Part shown: in pieces, positions 31,900 to 43,866 of the stretch
Numbering within the stretch: the first letter of the stretch is position 1
Layout: each line of letters opens with the position of its first letter
Assembly (NCBI GenBank): GCA_035610365.1
Contig: CM069433.1
Span: 178,452,882 to 178,516,881 of the forward strand
Length of the DNA: 64,000 nucleotides
Direction of reading: 5' to 3'
Source of the DNA: Aquatica leii
Taxonomy: Eukaryota; Arthropoda; Insecta; Coleoptera; Lampyridae
Position numbers and translations under genes: made by a program
Notes under the pieces: generated by a model
Databases searched by the model: none
Seen by the model: the letters and a program-made list of their open reading frames with translations, nothing else
What the model was told of the DNA's origin: nothing

Positions 31900-32650
31900 A
31901 AATATCTCAAAATAAAGTTAAAACAAAGTTGTATTTAAAAAGAAACATTACCATATCATACAACACTTATTTGACATAATACATACATTAAAATTTATAT
32001 AAAAACGTAAAAATTAAATTGTAGTAATTCATTTTTAAATTTCAAATTACGCGCGTTAGTTAAGTTGGTAGAACCATTGGTAGTACAAAAAGAACTAAGT
32101 TAGTATATACACATGATGATATACATTAAGTTTAAAAAAGCAGCGGTCACATTTTTATGTATCATGTATTATTGAAATAAATGCCCATCGAATTACAAAT
32201 TATTAAATACAAGGCTGATGCAAAAAAAACTACTTTTGGTATGCAAAAAAAGGTGCATCCGCGTGCATCTCTCCTTTACTACATCGCAGAGCGGACTGCG
32301 ATGACGTAAGTCCCGCTTCTTTGACGTCACACAGCGGATTCATTCATACGTCGCTTTTTTCGTTATCGCTGCCACAGACTTAAGTGATACGGTATCATTT
32401 TGCAGTACATTAAATCGTATCTTTCACAAAAAGGGAGAGGGAGGCCATCATTTTTTAATATGTAAATTTTAATATCTCGTGAACCATTCAACGATTCAAC
32501 CTATTGTAAGGTCCTTGTAATTCCTCCACTGTTAACATCTCAAAATTAAAACACAACACTTGCACAAATAATTGCTTTATTAAGTTTTATGCAAAATAAC
32601 GCGGGATATCATTGTACATTTTATTAGTAATGAATGTCACCGTTTCTTAC
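31900..32650. other. Intergenic, nothing recognised
   Basis: AT-rich, with two TGACGT motifs near 32301-32330 that could be CREB/ATF-type sites. No coding frame or terminal repeat is visible. Confidence 0.35.
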
Positions 32651-32691
32651 TCATGCGCGCATTACTTATATTCACCCAGAGGCGGCGTAGC

Positions 32692-34318
32692 TTAATGGTT
32701 TGTTACATCCTCCCCCTTTGCACCACACGTACGTCCCGGGTGTGGGGCAACGGAAGTATTGGTACAGCAACTACACGGTGGTTTTACTGTCCTTCGACGG
32801 CGACCCTCGGCAGTACTTTTTACCTTTCGCAGAGCGCTTTCGTCAGATTCGATTAGGAAGTCAGTGCAGTCAGCTAAGGGCAGTGAGTTGCGTGGTCGTC
32901 CGCGTCTTCGTATTGGTTGCGTAGGCGATGGCGGATCTTCATCGGGATCAGCAATGTTCGGTGTTAACGCCGAAACGTGATATTTGCCAATAGGATTTAC
33001 AGTATCTTCAAGCGTCGAGATTTCATATGTGGTGGGTGACACTACTCTATGAATTTGATATTGCCCATCGCGGCGCGGCGGGAATTTAGAAGTTTGAGCT
33101 TTGTTAGAATCACTTAAGATATAGGTGTTCACTAGCACTCTATCGTCAGTTTTAAACGTTAAGGATCGGCGATGTGGTCTTTATATTGTTTTTGGCGGTC
33201 TTGAGAAGTTTCATGTTTATCACGTGCCTCACTTAGTGCACTGTTAAGTGTTAGTAGATACGGAGTTATTTGAGTCACAAATGTCATTGTTCACAACGGA
33301 TCGCAAATCACGAGATACATCATCAGGTGTTCGAAGTTCTCGACCGAAAGTGAGATAAGCAGGTGTGTAACCAGTAGGTTCGCATTTTGCCGTGTTCATT
33401 GCAAAACGAATGGCTGGCAGCTTATCTATCTAAGAGGTATGGTCAGATCCTGTTAAGATGGCTAGTTGGAACTTTATAACTCTATTTTTGCGTTCCACCG
33501 GATTTGATTCCGGGTGGTAAACGGGCGCCAGGCTTTGTTGAAAACCTAAGCAGTCCGCAACTTGTTGCATTACAGCCCCAACAAACTGCGATCCATTATC
33601 ACTAATTACACGCCTTGGTACTCCATACCGTAGGATGATTTCGTCAATGAGACATCGGGCACAAGATAATGCAGTAGCGGATTTGAGAGCAAACATTTCA
33701 ACCTACCTGCTTGCGACATCCTCGACAATGAATATCCAAGAATAACCATGCGAAGTCGTTGGGAGGGGACCAAACGAGTCCATCGAGAGCACTTCGAATC
33801 GCTGCGACTGTATTGGTGTTTGTAGTAAACCGACTGACTTTAAGTTTTTCGCCTTGAAACGTTGGCAGTCGATACACTTACTGGTGTAATCAGCAATTGC
33901 TCTTCTCATGCCTGGCCAGAAATATCTTCGTGCTATGCGCTGATAAACTCTTTTAGCACCATAATGACCAGACATTTCCGAATCGTGGTATTCACGAAGT
34001 ATATAAGGTATCCTAGTTTTAGAAGCTACTAATTGTGGTTCTTCTTCATCAATCTCTGGAGTGTATTTGTACAGCACTCCATTTGACATAACATATCCTC
34101 TTTCGGACCATTTCTTTAGGTCAATGTCGGCTTCCGAAGTATCCTCTAAGCAAGAAATGATCTTTTCTATATCAGGATCGTTTATTTGCTCAGCTCTGAT
34201 CTCGCCTGCAGTAAGCGTAGGGAAGTCGACTGTTAATAGATTGACATCTATTATTTTCTCGGAGTCATCTCGTGGTGCTATGACATTTTTCTTTCCAGTA
34301 ATATAATTAATCCGAAGG
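32692..34318 (-). pseudogene. Gypsy integrase region
   Basis: Three frames, from right to left. 34089-33703 carries the zinc-binding domain (HYGAKRVYQRIARRYFWPGM, CIDCQRFK) and the first core Asp (MDSFGPLP). 33696-33430 carries the second Asp and Glu (VISDNGSQFVG, YHPESNPVERKNR). 33138-32692 carries the C-terminal part (FPPRRDGQYQIHRVVSPTTYE) with a basic tail. Above 34090 the tether KKNVIAPRDDSE survives, but the RNase H domain itself is missing. Confidence 0.86.
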
Positions 34319-34810
34319 TCAAAAGGAATTAGTTGTAGTGCCTACCTTGCCAAACGCCCCGTGGGGGCACTTCTTTCTGTTAAGAGTTAACTTAAACAGG
34401 TCAAGTCGTTCGAACGTCCTTCTTAAATCTTCTAAGTGTTCCGAAAATGTGGTAGAAATTACGATCAGATCGTCCAAGTAGGCAAGTAGAAGGATGTCTT
34501 GCAACCCAGATCGTAATCTGTCCATTAGTCTCTGGAATGCTGATGGGGCATTCCGAAGATCAAAAGGCATACGTAAGTATCTGTACGTACCAAACGGAGT
34601 GACAAACGCAGTTTTGTCTCTATCTGATGATTTAACATTTACTAGATGATACCCGCTTTTTAGGTCCAACGTAGTCATGTAATTGGTTTTCTTCGCTGCA
34701 TGGAGGATATCATCGATACGTGGAATTGGGTACCTATCAACTGTTAGTCGGACGCCATCATTTCTTTTTGGGACCAGGACAACTGGCGCAGCATACGGCC
34801 CAGATAGCAC
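34319..34810 (-). pseudogene. Gypsy RT, second part
   Basis: Contains YAAPVVLVPKRNDGVRLTVD, TTLDLKSGYHLVNV, FGTYRYLRMPF and the catalytic LAYLDDLIV, the RT palm. The fingers piece lies across the inserted element at 36713-36919. A frame loss at the left edge ends it before RNase H. Confidence 0.88.
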
Positions 34811-36727
34811 AGTCAGTTTGATACAAGGTTAAAACAAACTTGTTTTAACAATCATGTAGACTGGAAACAAACTTGTCTGGAAACTTATATCAAGCATATA
34901 TCAAGCTTACTAGTTACCGCTACCACAAGCTTATTTTATAAAGCTTGAAAAAAGCTTATTAGACAAGCTGGAAAAAAGTATGTTGGGCAAACTTGAAATA
35001 ACCATGTTGAACAAGCTTGAAAGAAGCGTGTTGGGCAAATTTGAAAAAAAGCATTTTTTTCATTTTGAATCAATTTATTTTCTAAAAAAAAGTGGATTAA
35101 GATATAAAAAAATACATTGCGTTAGATAATATAATATAAACTAAAAAAGGAATAACATAACAGTATAAACTATATATGAAGAAATCGTTAAGCAATTGTA
35201 GTTTTTCCTACTGAGTTTCCACATTGGATCGATTTCCTTGATTTCTGAAAAAAAAAAACAATTGAACTAGAACAAAAACATGCTAAGGAATAAAAGTAAA
35301 TGTATATTTTCTTAATAATGTGTTGTACGTTCACCTTGAAGAAATGTGAATCCGTTTATTAAAATACCAGATACAAAAACAAAATCGAAAATTTAATTAT
35401 AGCTGAATGAAAACTTGTAGATAAAATGATATATTTTTTAAGTTCTTAGCTGTTAGTCTACTTCTTCTGTGATTAATACAAATAGCATAAGTGAAAAACG
35501 ATTTGGTCGAATTTAATACAACTAATCGAACTAATACAAAAATATATAAATTATTAACAAATGTTAAGATATGTTACTTTTGATTTCAGGTTATAAGCAT
35601 ATTTATGCCCATTCGGGTTTTTTAAATAATTTGTTAAAACAGAATATAATTTCAAGATATGTAACTGAAAATTATGAATTTATATAAAAGAATCGATAGA
35701 TCAGTAGTCATATAAATTGACCGTTAAAATGAAAATAGATGTCAGTGATAAAAACATTCCATACTATTTAAGATTAAGGAGTATGGTTTTTTACAAGTTT
35801 TTTATGGTTGTACACTTTATTACAACACGTGTATAACATAACCTCAACAAAAATTGAATTACTCGATTAGTGTACTTAATTAATTTTACAATTAGGATTT
35901 AAAATAAATACTCACCTTACTTTTTTCGAAGAATAGTAGTTATACACAACAAACCGCAACAATCAAAATAAAAATTCTAAGCTGCCTATTCAACGGTAAA
36001 AACAAGGTAAAATGTCTAAGTTCAACCATCGTTGCCGCTATTTAGAAAAACATACTGATTTTTTAGGTTAACGTACTTTTTGCAATATCTTCGAACAAAA
36101 CGAATTTTACAACTGCATAGACCAAGGATGTTTATTCGTAGGAAAAACTAACATTACGATTATTATGTATCTATTTTTTTAGCCAATGAAAAGATGTTAC
36201 AGATGTACTTATAGCGCACCTTTCAAATCAATTTTTGTTATAATTATTATTTAAACAAAACGTACTGAAATCAATTACAAAAGTATTGACGTACTTTTAC
36301 TTGAGCAAAAATATGCTGATTCAGTACAAATGTATACTAACTTGGGCAATATTCTTGGGCAACATTGACTATAGCTACTTAACGAAGCATTCCGGCAACT
36401 TTCGGATAACACCGTTGCCAAAACAATAGCAGAGCTTGTTACGATTTTTTTAAAGCTTATTACCAAGGCTTATTACAAGCTTGTTTCATAGTTAAAGTGA
36501 AAGTTTAACATTGCAAGCACAACCAAGTCAAAAACAAACTGGTTGTAAGCTTACATGCTACCTGGGTAATAAACTTGCAATAAGCTTATTTTGCAAACTT
36601 GCTTCAAACTTTTCAACCAAGTTTCAAGTTTGATTCAAGGTTAATTCAAGCTTCATGTTTGAAACTTGCTTTAAGCTTGACATGACAAGTTAAAAGCAAA
36701 CTTGTCGTAAGCTTACGTGCTATCTGG
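34801..36727. mobile_element. Non-autonomous TIR element rich in AAGCTT motifs
   Basis: About 1.93 kb with inverted ends CCCAGATAGCAC and GTGCTATCTGGG. It splits the RT frame of the Gypsy (..ECESP / YAAPVV..), and its removal with two bases restores the frame. Both sub-terminal regions are packed with CAAGCTT and AAACTTG variants in both orientations. No transposase frame is found; the superfamily is not assigned. Confidence 0.78.
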
Positions 36728-37198
36728 GGGCGATTCACATTCTTCAATGTATCCATCTTGGAGAAGTTTGTCTAATTCTTGACGTAAAAGTCCCTTTTTA
36801 GTCTCAGATATTCTATAAGGAGGCACTGCAATCGGAGTTTCATCCAATAAGACAATTGAGTGCTCTGCGTAGAGTGTCGCTTCGTTGTGTCGTTCAAAGT
36901 TCGAACGAAATTCGACCAAAAGGCAGTCTAACTGTTTTCGTTCTTCTGGGGTTAGGTTAACTCCTTCGTCACTTCTCAGATATACGTCATTAGACCGTAC
37001 TTCGTTTAAGAAACATGAGATGTCTTCCGCAAAAGCAAACGCATCTTGCGGATGTTGGCATCTCGAATAAAATCGATTCCTTGTAATGTACGACTGTTAA
37101 CATGATCAGGCACAGAGACAAAACGTGTTAAAATTGTCTTGTGTTGCAGTGTAACATCTACGTCAAAGATACATGCTTCAACGTCGGTCATCGGCCAA
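36713..37198 (-). pseudogene. Gypsy protease-to-RT region
   Basis: The frame 36713-36919 (ATLYAEHSIVLLDETPIAVPPY, LRQELDKLLQDGYIEECESPP) is the N-terminal finger region of RT, cut by the inserted element. Frames between 36920 and 37191 carry the protease-RT linker with stops (VEACIFDVDVTLQHKTIL). Confidence 0.8.
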
Positions 37199-37801
37199 TG
37201 TCATAACTAAATTTTCTTTGGTGTATGGGATACCATCCTGTACTAATAACTTTGCTAACGACGAGCCAGCAAGCGTTGTTTTAGATCCTGTGTCTACAAA
37301 AGCACACCCTTGGTGATTATTTCTCGTTAAAGAAACAAACGGTCTATTTGAATGATTATTATCAATGCTGTTATACATAAATTCGTTTATAGTCGTTTTT
37401 GGTTTGCACTTTGGACAGTTGCTTTTGATATAACCAACAGTACCACAACCATAACATGTAATTCCGGAACTAGTCGGAGGAGATGTGTCGTTTGGCTTAT
37501 TTTTCAAAATGTGTAGTGCAGACGGGGTATTTGAGAACACATTTCCATTAGTTTTAGTTTTAATCAGTTTTCTACATTTGTCTTTTATATGACCGGGGCT
37601 TTTACAGTACGAACATCGTTTGTTTGAAAAATCTTTACACTCATTTGTATTCACGTTAACCGTAAGATCAAATGTTTCCTCGGCCAGCCGCGCTTTAGCC
37701 AAGAGTTGCTGGAATGTAGTAACTGCATCTCGTGGAATTTTCTCACGAATTTTGTAATTAAGTAAACCGTAAACCATGTCAATTTGCGTTGCTTCCGTCA
37801 A
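37178..37801 (-). pseudogene. Gypsy gag C-terminus and protease
   Basis: 207 codons with the end of Gag, two zinc knuckles (CSYCKSPGHIKDKC and CYGCGTVGYIKSNC, the second with Tyr instead of His) and the protease active site (AFVDTGSKTTLAG). The N-terminal Gag is missing because only 25-30 bases separate it from the LTR remnant. Confidence 0.85.
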
Positions 37802-38093
37802 CGTATCCGTTGGTAATTGAGCTAAGACGCATTACCTATATTCAGCCAGAGGCGGCGTAGCTTAATGGTTTGTTACACTATTTGAATGTTTTTGATCTCG
37901 TTTGAGAGAACATTTTATGGTCTTTCCACAAAAATTTGTTGAATCGTTTAGTTTAAAATAATTAAACTAGAGGGCGTTATCTGCAGCGATTACTCATTTT
38001 TGTGATTTTTGGAAAAAAGTAATGAAAGGTTCAGCTACGAGAGCGTTTACGAATTTGTTATCAAGAACTAGAATAGTTTTAAAATTCGTTACA

Positions 38094-39359
38094 TTGGTGT
38101 CAGTGTGGAATTCACGATTTTAGTGTAAATATCATTAAGTAATTTAATATCGCTTCCGTAATAAAAACATTGATTGCGTAAATATCTGTTTAGTTCGCGT
38201 GTTTGTTTATAGCGTGCAATTCTAGTTGTTCCATTTCGTTAAGCTACTGTTGGGCGTAATTAAAATTCAGTGTTGTTTATCCGTGTTATAACTTATTTCG
38301 GTAACTCGTTATTAAACTAAAATGGATGCGAAATTATTTGAATTTCTCGATTCAATAAAAAATAGTCAAGAAGCGATGTATAGAAATTTGCAAGAAAAAC
38401 TGTTCGAAAATTCTCAGAAAATGAAAGAAATGTTTTACAAAAATTCTCAGAAAATAGAAGAAAAATTGTTGGAAAATTCTAGAAGTTTAAAAGAAGAAAT
38501 ACGAACGAGCATAGAAAATCAAATTAAAATTCTTCAAGAGGAAACCCAAACTGATACGTTAAATTCACAAGTTTAAAAATGTACCTCCAAATTTCGATGG
38601 TAAAATTCCATGGTCAACCTACTACAAGCAGTTTAAAGCCGCAGCTACAGCCAATGGTTGGAGCAACAAGCAGAAAGCGACGTTTTTAATAGTGTCCTTA
38701 CGTGGAGAAGTGCTTTGAATTTTACAGACTGTTCCTGACTAGCTGCCAGAAAATTATGAAATCTTAATTTCACGTTTAGAAATGAGATATGGAGATGCTC
38801 ATCTTCAATAAGTGTACCAAGCTCAGATTAAAATTCGAGTTCGGAAAGCTGCCGACAGCTTGTCTATCCTACAGCACCAGATACTTTCTTGGAGCAGTTA
38901 GCTATTCAAACATTTGTAGACGGCCTCCGAGATAGCGAAACGCAGCCGACTCTCCGGTTAGCTAGACCAAAGACGTTAGATCACGCTTTAGTGCATGCCT
39001 TAGAGTTTGAAGCAGCAAAACAAGCATCGCAACAAGACGGTCATAAACTCCGCTGTGCTGCAGAAGTACCCGCGCAAACACTAGAAAGCATCGAGGAGAT
39101 AACGCGACGAATACTGCGGGAAAGAGGAGTGACGACTTTGAACTGCAGTGAGATAGGCCATGTACGACGACATCGTACTGAACCCAAGAAGAGCGCTTGA
39201 AAATTTGGAACGAGTTGACCAAAAGAGACAAAAATTAATCTCATCTAGTCATGTCCCGGAGATTATAACATTCAAATGGCATGGCTTATGAAGCAATTGC
39301 ATAGCATTTATCTCGATGGCAAGATTCATGGACGAAGTGTTCAGTTACTGGTTGACACG
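38094..39359 (+). pseudogene. Gag fragment related to the macro-domain Gypsy family
   Basis: Leader with TTGGTGTCAGTGTGG near 38094, then ATG 38322 (MDAKLFEFLDSIKNSQEAMY), the heptad-rich coiled coil, and a deletion. Gag core pieces follow (VPPNFDGKIPWSTYYKQF, ending with a degenerate knuckle, LNCSEIGHVRRHRTEPK) at 38889-39200. It stops at the protease DT.. codon where a TIR element begins. Sequence 37870-38093, starting TGTTACA and ending GTTACA, might be its own divergent LTR. Several stops. Confidence 0.8.
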
Positions 39360-41039
39360 CCCAATCAGCAAGGAAACGTTTTTTTCACATTTTAAAAACG
39401 TTACAACGTTTTAAAATAGTCGAAACAAAAAATATTTTTCAAAAAAATATTTTTGTTGCGTTTTAAAAATATTTCATTTAAACATTGATATTGAAATATT
39501 TAAAAAATGTTTTCTAAAACATTTTTTAGTAACATAAAAAACGTTTTTACTTTATTAGAAATTATACTTTTGCTTGCTTTCACCTATACACTTTTTTCTT
39601 TTATATATTGCAACAAAAACACAATTATATAAAATTTTGTTACATATTATTAATAAATACATGTTGAACCTTTTCGTTTTTTTAAAAACTTCCTTGCAAA
39701 TTTGAATTAAGTACTTAATAACCGCGTTTGCGCAAAGTACCAGTATCTGCGTGATAAGATGGCGATTTTGTATATTTTAATTGCATTATACTTTAAGCTT
39801 CAGCGAAACAATTTCCATGCTATTACTCGCTATGCTGTGTAATGTATTGTTAGTGTATCAGTTTAATTGTTTTCTAATTTGCGTTCTAGCGAAACTCAAA
39901 TAAATACTTTTATTGTCAGCATTTATTATGATGGTACGTTTTTCTTTGGTTTTTGTTGCAAGAAATTTTGCTGAAGTATAATGTTATTTGTTACAGCAGT
40001 GGTACACTAAAACGCTCATTCTATGTACTTTATGATTTCCATTCTTTGCGATGTTTTAAGGTTATCAAATTGATATGATATTGACCAAATGGGAGATTTG
40101 AACGCGCACAATAACCAATTAATCTTGGTATGTAATTTTATCTAATATTGATGCAGCATTATTTTGTGAGTACAAAGTTTCAAAATCTTGGATTGTTAGT
40201 TGTTCTGCTTTTTGTTTATACACATAGAGGTACTTGCAAGTTTGCTTATTTTATGAATAGGATTCTTCGGTGTGGAGGAACGGCAACAATAAAAACAACC
40301 TCTATTGTTCAGGCCTTAACAACAGATAAAGGTTGTTTTTATTGTTGCCGTTCTTCCACTCCGAAGGATCCTATCCATAAAATAGAAACATTTTTGATTA
40401 ATTGGAAACTTTTGTGAGGATTATTATAATTATTTCAATTAATATAAAGTAATTACATAAATAACATTTGTTTTACTTTATGTTAATGTGTTAATTTTTG
40501 TTATAGGCACCAAATGCGTTTACAGCCACATGAAATTGAAGTATTTCGAGTCTACGAAGATTGTATTATTTATCTTTTGTAAGCATGTTAGGGCTGGTTC
40601 TATAGTAATGGTATAAATGTCAGTTAAGATATACTTATTTTGATTGTAAAATGCTGTCGTTATTGGCTGTGTTATTGGTTAGTACAACTAAAACTAACAG
40701 CCAAATATGTCAGTATTTTAAAATTAAAGCAAGTATAACTATACTTACATTTATACCATGATTGTAGAACTGCCCTTAAACATATTGTAATATTTAAAAA
40801 TAACGTTGATTATACAGTTTTTATACATTAATGTAACATTTGTAAAATATTTCAAATATGTATATACAAATAATATTATAAATAATGTTTTTAAACATTT
40901 TTAGAATGTTTTTCTAATATTGATTTTGCAACGTAACTCTGGCCATTACGATGTTTTTGCAATGTTTTTAAAAATGTAAATATATCTTTTGTAAAACGTT
41001 GAAAAAAACATTTCAAAAATGTTTCCTTGTTGATTGGGG
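39360..41039. mobile_element. Non-autonomous TIR element, about 1.7 kb
   Basis: Inverted ends CCCAATCAGCAAGGAAAC (left) and the inverse of CCCCAATCAACAAGGAAAC (right), followed inward by AACGTT-rich sub-terminal sequence. The flanks differ (a Gypsy gag at left, pogo copy 2 at right) and show no shared duplication, so one flank was probably rearranged. It contains a long hairpin and no recognisable protein. Confidence 0.75.
40248..40386. repeat. Long hairpin (inverted repeat with about 55-bp arms)
   Basis: The left arm near 40248-40303 and the right arm near 40330-40386 are complementary with few mismatches (CGGCAACAATAAAAACAACC pairs with GGTTGTTTTTATTGTTGCCG). A loop of about 26 bases lies between them. 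It may be a nested MITE or a structured transcript. Confidence 0.8.
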
Positions 41040-42066
41040 AGGCAACCCTATTATTACTATGTTGTCCACGATGAGTAAAATCGGTCGTTTTGCAGAAGGC
41101 TTGGCATGATGTGCAAAATGTCTCAAATACTTAACAAAACTCTCAGTTGTTATCCATCCAGAGGGTTGGGCGATGAAGATTGTACATGGAGGAGTACCAT
41201 TCAGAAGCTCTGACTTCATTCTCTTTTGAGCAAAAATAAAGAAACGTGGAATATAGACAACAGTAGTGTTTTGACCCCTTTCTGATGAAACTATTTTAAT
41301 AACTCTACGATGACAAGTGTGTATGATTATCCTTTAAGTAAATAACTAGGTTAATAAGGTTTATTAACATTAACTTTACAACCGTTATCTTTAGCTAACT
41401 TGTTACTACTCATCTACGTGTCATTTGCTCTACGACATACGTGCTAACCTTACAAAGTGAGTGTTAAAATTTTGGGTAGTTTTGTTGGAACAGTGGAGAC
41501 GCCTGAATCATCTGCGTTGAATATTTGATCTGCAGAAAAATTATATTTCGTCCGGACATCTTTTAGAAGATTGAAAAATTGGCTAACGGCGACTCTGTTG
41601 AATCCCATCAATCGGTCGATAGACGTGGCTTCTGCCACTTCTGTTTCTCGGAGACTGAGTCGGTTGGCTTTCGTAAATTGCAGGAACCAGTTCTCGCCAG
41701 CAGACTTCTTTTCGTGGTTGAATCTATGTTCGATATTGTTTTTTTCGGTGTATTCGTAAGCTAATTTTTTAAATTGAACTCTGGTAAGGCCTAGACCCCG
41801 GTTGCTAAATTCTTTTACATAAGTTACAAATTTAGTAGTTTCTTGGGCATTAAAGGTTTTGTAATATCTTCCTGAGTGTTCAGGTAAATCTTTGTTCTCT
41901 TTCGACTTTTTGATGTAACGCCGAAGTGTTGCTTCAGGTATTTCATAGTTTGCTGCAGCTTCATTACAGGATAGGGTTCCTTCTTTCAACTTCGTGCATA
42001 GCCGCTATCATTGCGTCTTGAGACCAATTTTCGCGATTGGTCTTCCGTTTATAGCTTCTTGGCATG
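41040..42066 (-). pseudogene. Pogo-like transposase with psq-type HTH, partial
   Basis: Minus-strand frame 41989-41450 starts with a helix-turn-helix of the Psq type (SCNEAAANYEIPEATLRRYIKK). A CENP-B-like domain follows (RGLGLTRVQFKKLAYEYTEK, GENWFLQFTKANRLSLRETE), then the first catalytic block (FNADDSGVSTVP). The catalytic region continues beyond a 135-base solo LTR into 41219-41040, where the second Asp region (ILLIVDN) is damaged. The start may lie upstream near 42066 (MPRSYKRK-like codons). Confidence 0.82.
41320..41454. repeat. Small solo LTR (135 bases)
   Basis: Begins TGTATGATTATCC and ends ACCTTACA, with AAGTG duplicated on both sides (41315-41319, 41455-41459). Copy 1 of the pogo element has the uninterrupted sequence. 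TG..CA ends and a 5-bp duplication fit an LTR retroelement, most likely copia-like in view of the small size; no full element of this type is in the window. Confidence 0.82.
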
Positions 42067-42540
42067 ATTACCTACATATATTAAAAACTTATTAATAAAA
42101 AATAATGCATTTGGTTACTGAGATAAAATTACGGGGTAAGATGACGATCGTCATCTTACCCCCGTCATCTTACCCCACTACAGGTAAAAAGAAGTTTTAA
42201 AATTTATATAAAAAGCGTCTTAAGATTTATTCAATTTAAATAGAACACTATTGTTGTACAGGTTAGGGTAGAACCTACAGCAAATATTGAATTTTTCTTA
42301 CCTCTACTTTTCGAATAAAACGCTGAACACAGATATACAATTTTACAACCAAACATGAGATTACAAACATGTGCTTTGAATCAGAAAACTACAAACTCCA
42401 CCAGAATGTGACCGCATAAAATTAATTTACCTATTAACGACTAGATGTTAGTAGTATGAAAGAATTTTAAATTGTTTATGGTGTTTCGTTAAAAGTCATT
42501 CGTCATCTTACCCCGTTCGTCATCTTACCCCACCTTCCCC

Positions 42541-42794
42541 TAGTGCTTATCAATTATTCTGTGTGAATTTACTTCAATTAATAATGATGTTTATATAATC
42601 AAATATAAAAAGATTTATGAGATGCAAGTTTTTGGCTTTTAATGTTTTAATAAATTTAAAATAAAAAATAAATTTTAGATGAACTCACCTTAACTCACAA
42701 CACAAAACACATCACTATAAAGTCTGTAAAACTACAAAAAACTAAAGATTCAAAAGCAGATATCTTTTACCCCATGCACCTTTTCACTTCGCTA
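42541..42794. other. Short intergenic spacer
   Basis: AT-rich spacer between pogo copy 2 and the next Gypsy LTR. No feature is recognised. Confidence 0.35.
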
Positions 42795-43358
42795 AGTTAA
42801 TTATCGATCGGGCATCAGGCAACAAATGAAATCGCGACCGATGCAGCGCTTAAATATAATTATGTCATCCTCAACAACTTTCGACTCAAGTCAATCAACC
42901 TTCGAAATACCAACAATCCCTCATTATGTTGTTTATGTTTTAATTGTTTATTAATCTATTTCTACTTTTGAATTATTTAATCATACCTTATATAAGCGTT
43001 ACCAAAACGATTGTATTCAGTTCTTATTTACGTAAGGTTAGGGAACTCTAAATAAAGTTTATTGTAAACTTATTCAAATTCTTATTTTTATTAAATCTTT
43101 AAATAAAAGAGTTAATTGGCGCTGCGAACAGAATACTCAAACGGAAAACAGTTCGGTAATCGAGTATCATTCCGGTCTCTAACAAGAGTTTATTGCGTAT
43201 CCAAAAAACCGTGTGCAAACTTCAAGAAAGCCAAGTCTACAGCAGACAAACGGTCATCACTTGAAAATCCACAACACAATCATCCAAGAGGGTCAACAGG
43301 TGTCCTTCCAACAGAAACTATATGAAAATCGCAATCCTGTAAGTCTTTCCTTATATAT

Positions 43359-43824
43359 TGTTGCGTATTTATTTATTAAAAACTAATTTATTTAAAACGA
43401 CTAAAAATACGTTTACTTATTCTAGAAATATATACACTTTTAAATTAACCGAACTAATTAAATCTAATAATATTTAATGAAAACACTTACAGTATATTTA
43501 TGTATAACCGTTGTATAACACTATCACTTAAGATAAGATAACGTCCTCGGATTTCACACTTGTTTACACTGATAATCACGTACACGATTATTCTCGGTAG
43601 GTTTATCTCACACGCGTGCTAACGGTTTATTTTCACTTGATAATCTTCTTAACACTGTTGTATTCGCATTCCAGCAATAACTGACCTACGATCTGTCTCG
43701 TCGCTATATATAGACATACGGAAATCCTTCTCGAGCGTTCCTTACTTTTCGCTATAACTTCTAGAAAATAGATAACAGCTTCTAGAAGGTTCTTGCATTT
43801 GCAAGTAATTTCTCGAACGTTTCA
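43359..43824 (-). repeat. Solo LTR of the macro-domain Gypsy family (minus)
   Basis: 466 bases, the inverse of the family LTR (starts TGTTGCGTATTT, ends GAACGTTTCA on the plus strand). It is flanked by ATAT on both sides (43355-43358, 43825-43828) and has no internal element sequence beside it. Confidence 0.92.
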
Positions 43825-43866
43825 ATATTTTTTTCTCTTTTCCAATTTTATTTCTTGTACAACACC

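Larger units (their letters stand above)
32659..37877 (-). mobile_element. Gypsy element (minus strand), LTRs mostly deleted
   Basis: A 49-base direct repeat (GCATTAC...GGCGGCGTAGCTTAATGGTT...TGTTACA) at 32659-32707 and 37829-37877 is the remaining LTR sequence. In the minus sense it starts TGTAACAAACC and at the left is preceded by a purine tract AAAGGGGGAGGA, as expected for a 3' LTR. Between them lie gag, protease, RT and integrase in minus order, with most of RNase H deleted near 34319. A 1.9-kb DNA element interrupts RT. Confidence 0.85.
41040..42540 (-). mobile_element. Pogo-like DNA transposon, copy 2 (3' end lost)
   Basis: The right end is the terminal repeat CTTACCCCACCTTCCCC followed by TA, the inverse of the left end of copy 1. 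Sub-terminal GGGGTAAGATGACG copies occur near 42131-42175 and 42500-42530. The left side is cut by the TIR element at 41039. The transposase lies on the minus strand, and a solo LTR sits inside it. Confidence 0.82.

Noticed and set aside
32680..32707. GGCGGCGTAGCTTAATGGTT looks like a tRNA acceptor stem plus A box
   Set aside because: The same sequence recurs at 37850-37877 as an LTR end of a minus-strand Gypsy, and no B box or cloverleaf follows.
36275..36466. 63-codon minus frame in the AAGCTT-rich element
   Set aside because: Composition follows the AT-rich repeat; no domain, and too short for a transposase.
43359..43824. Possibility that this LTR is the 3' LTR of Gypsy copy D
   Set aside because: It has its own ATAT duplication on both sides, and no polypurine tract or pol end precedes it, so it is a separate solo LTR.
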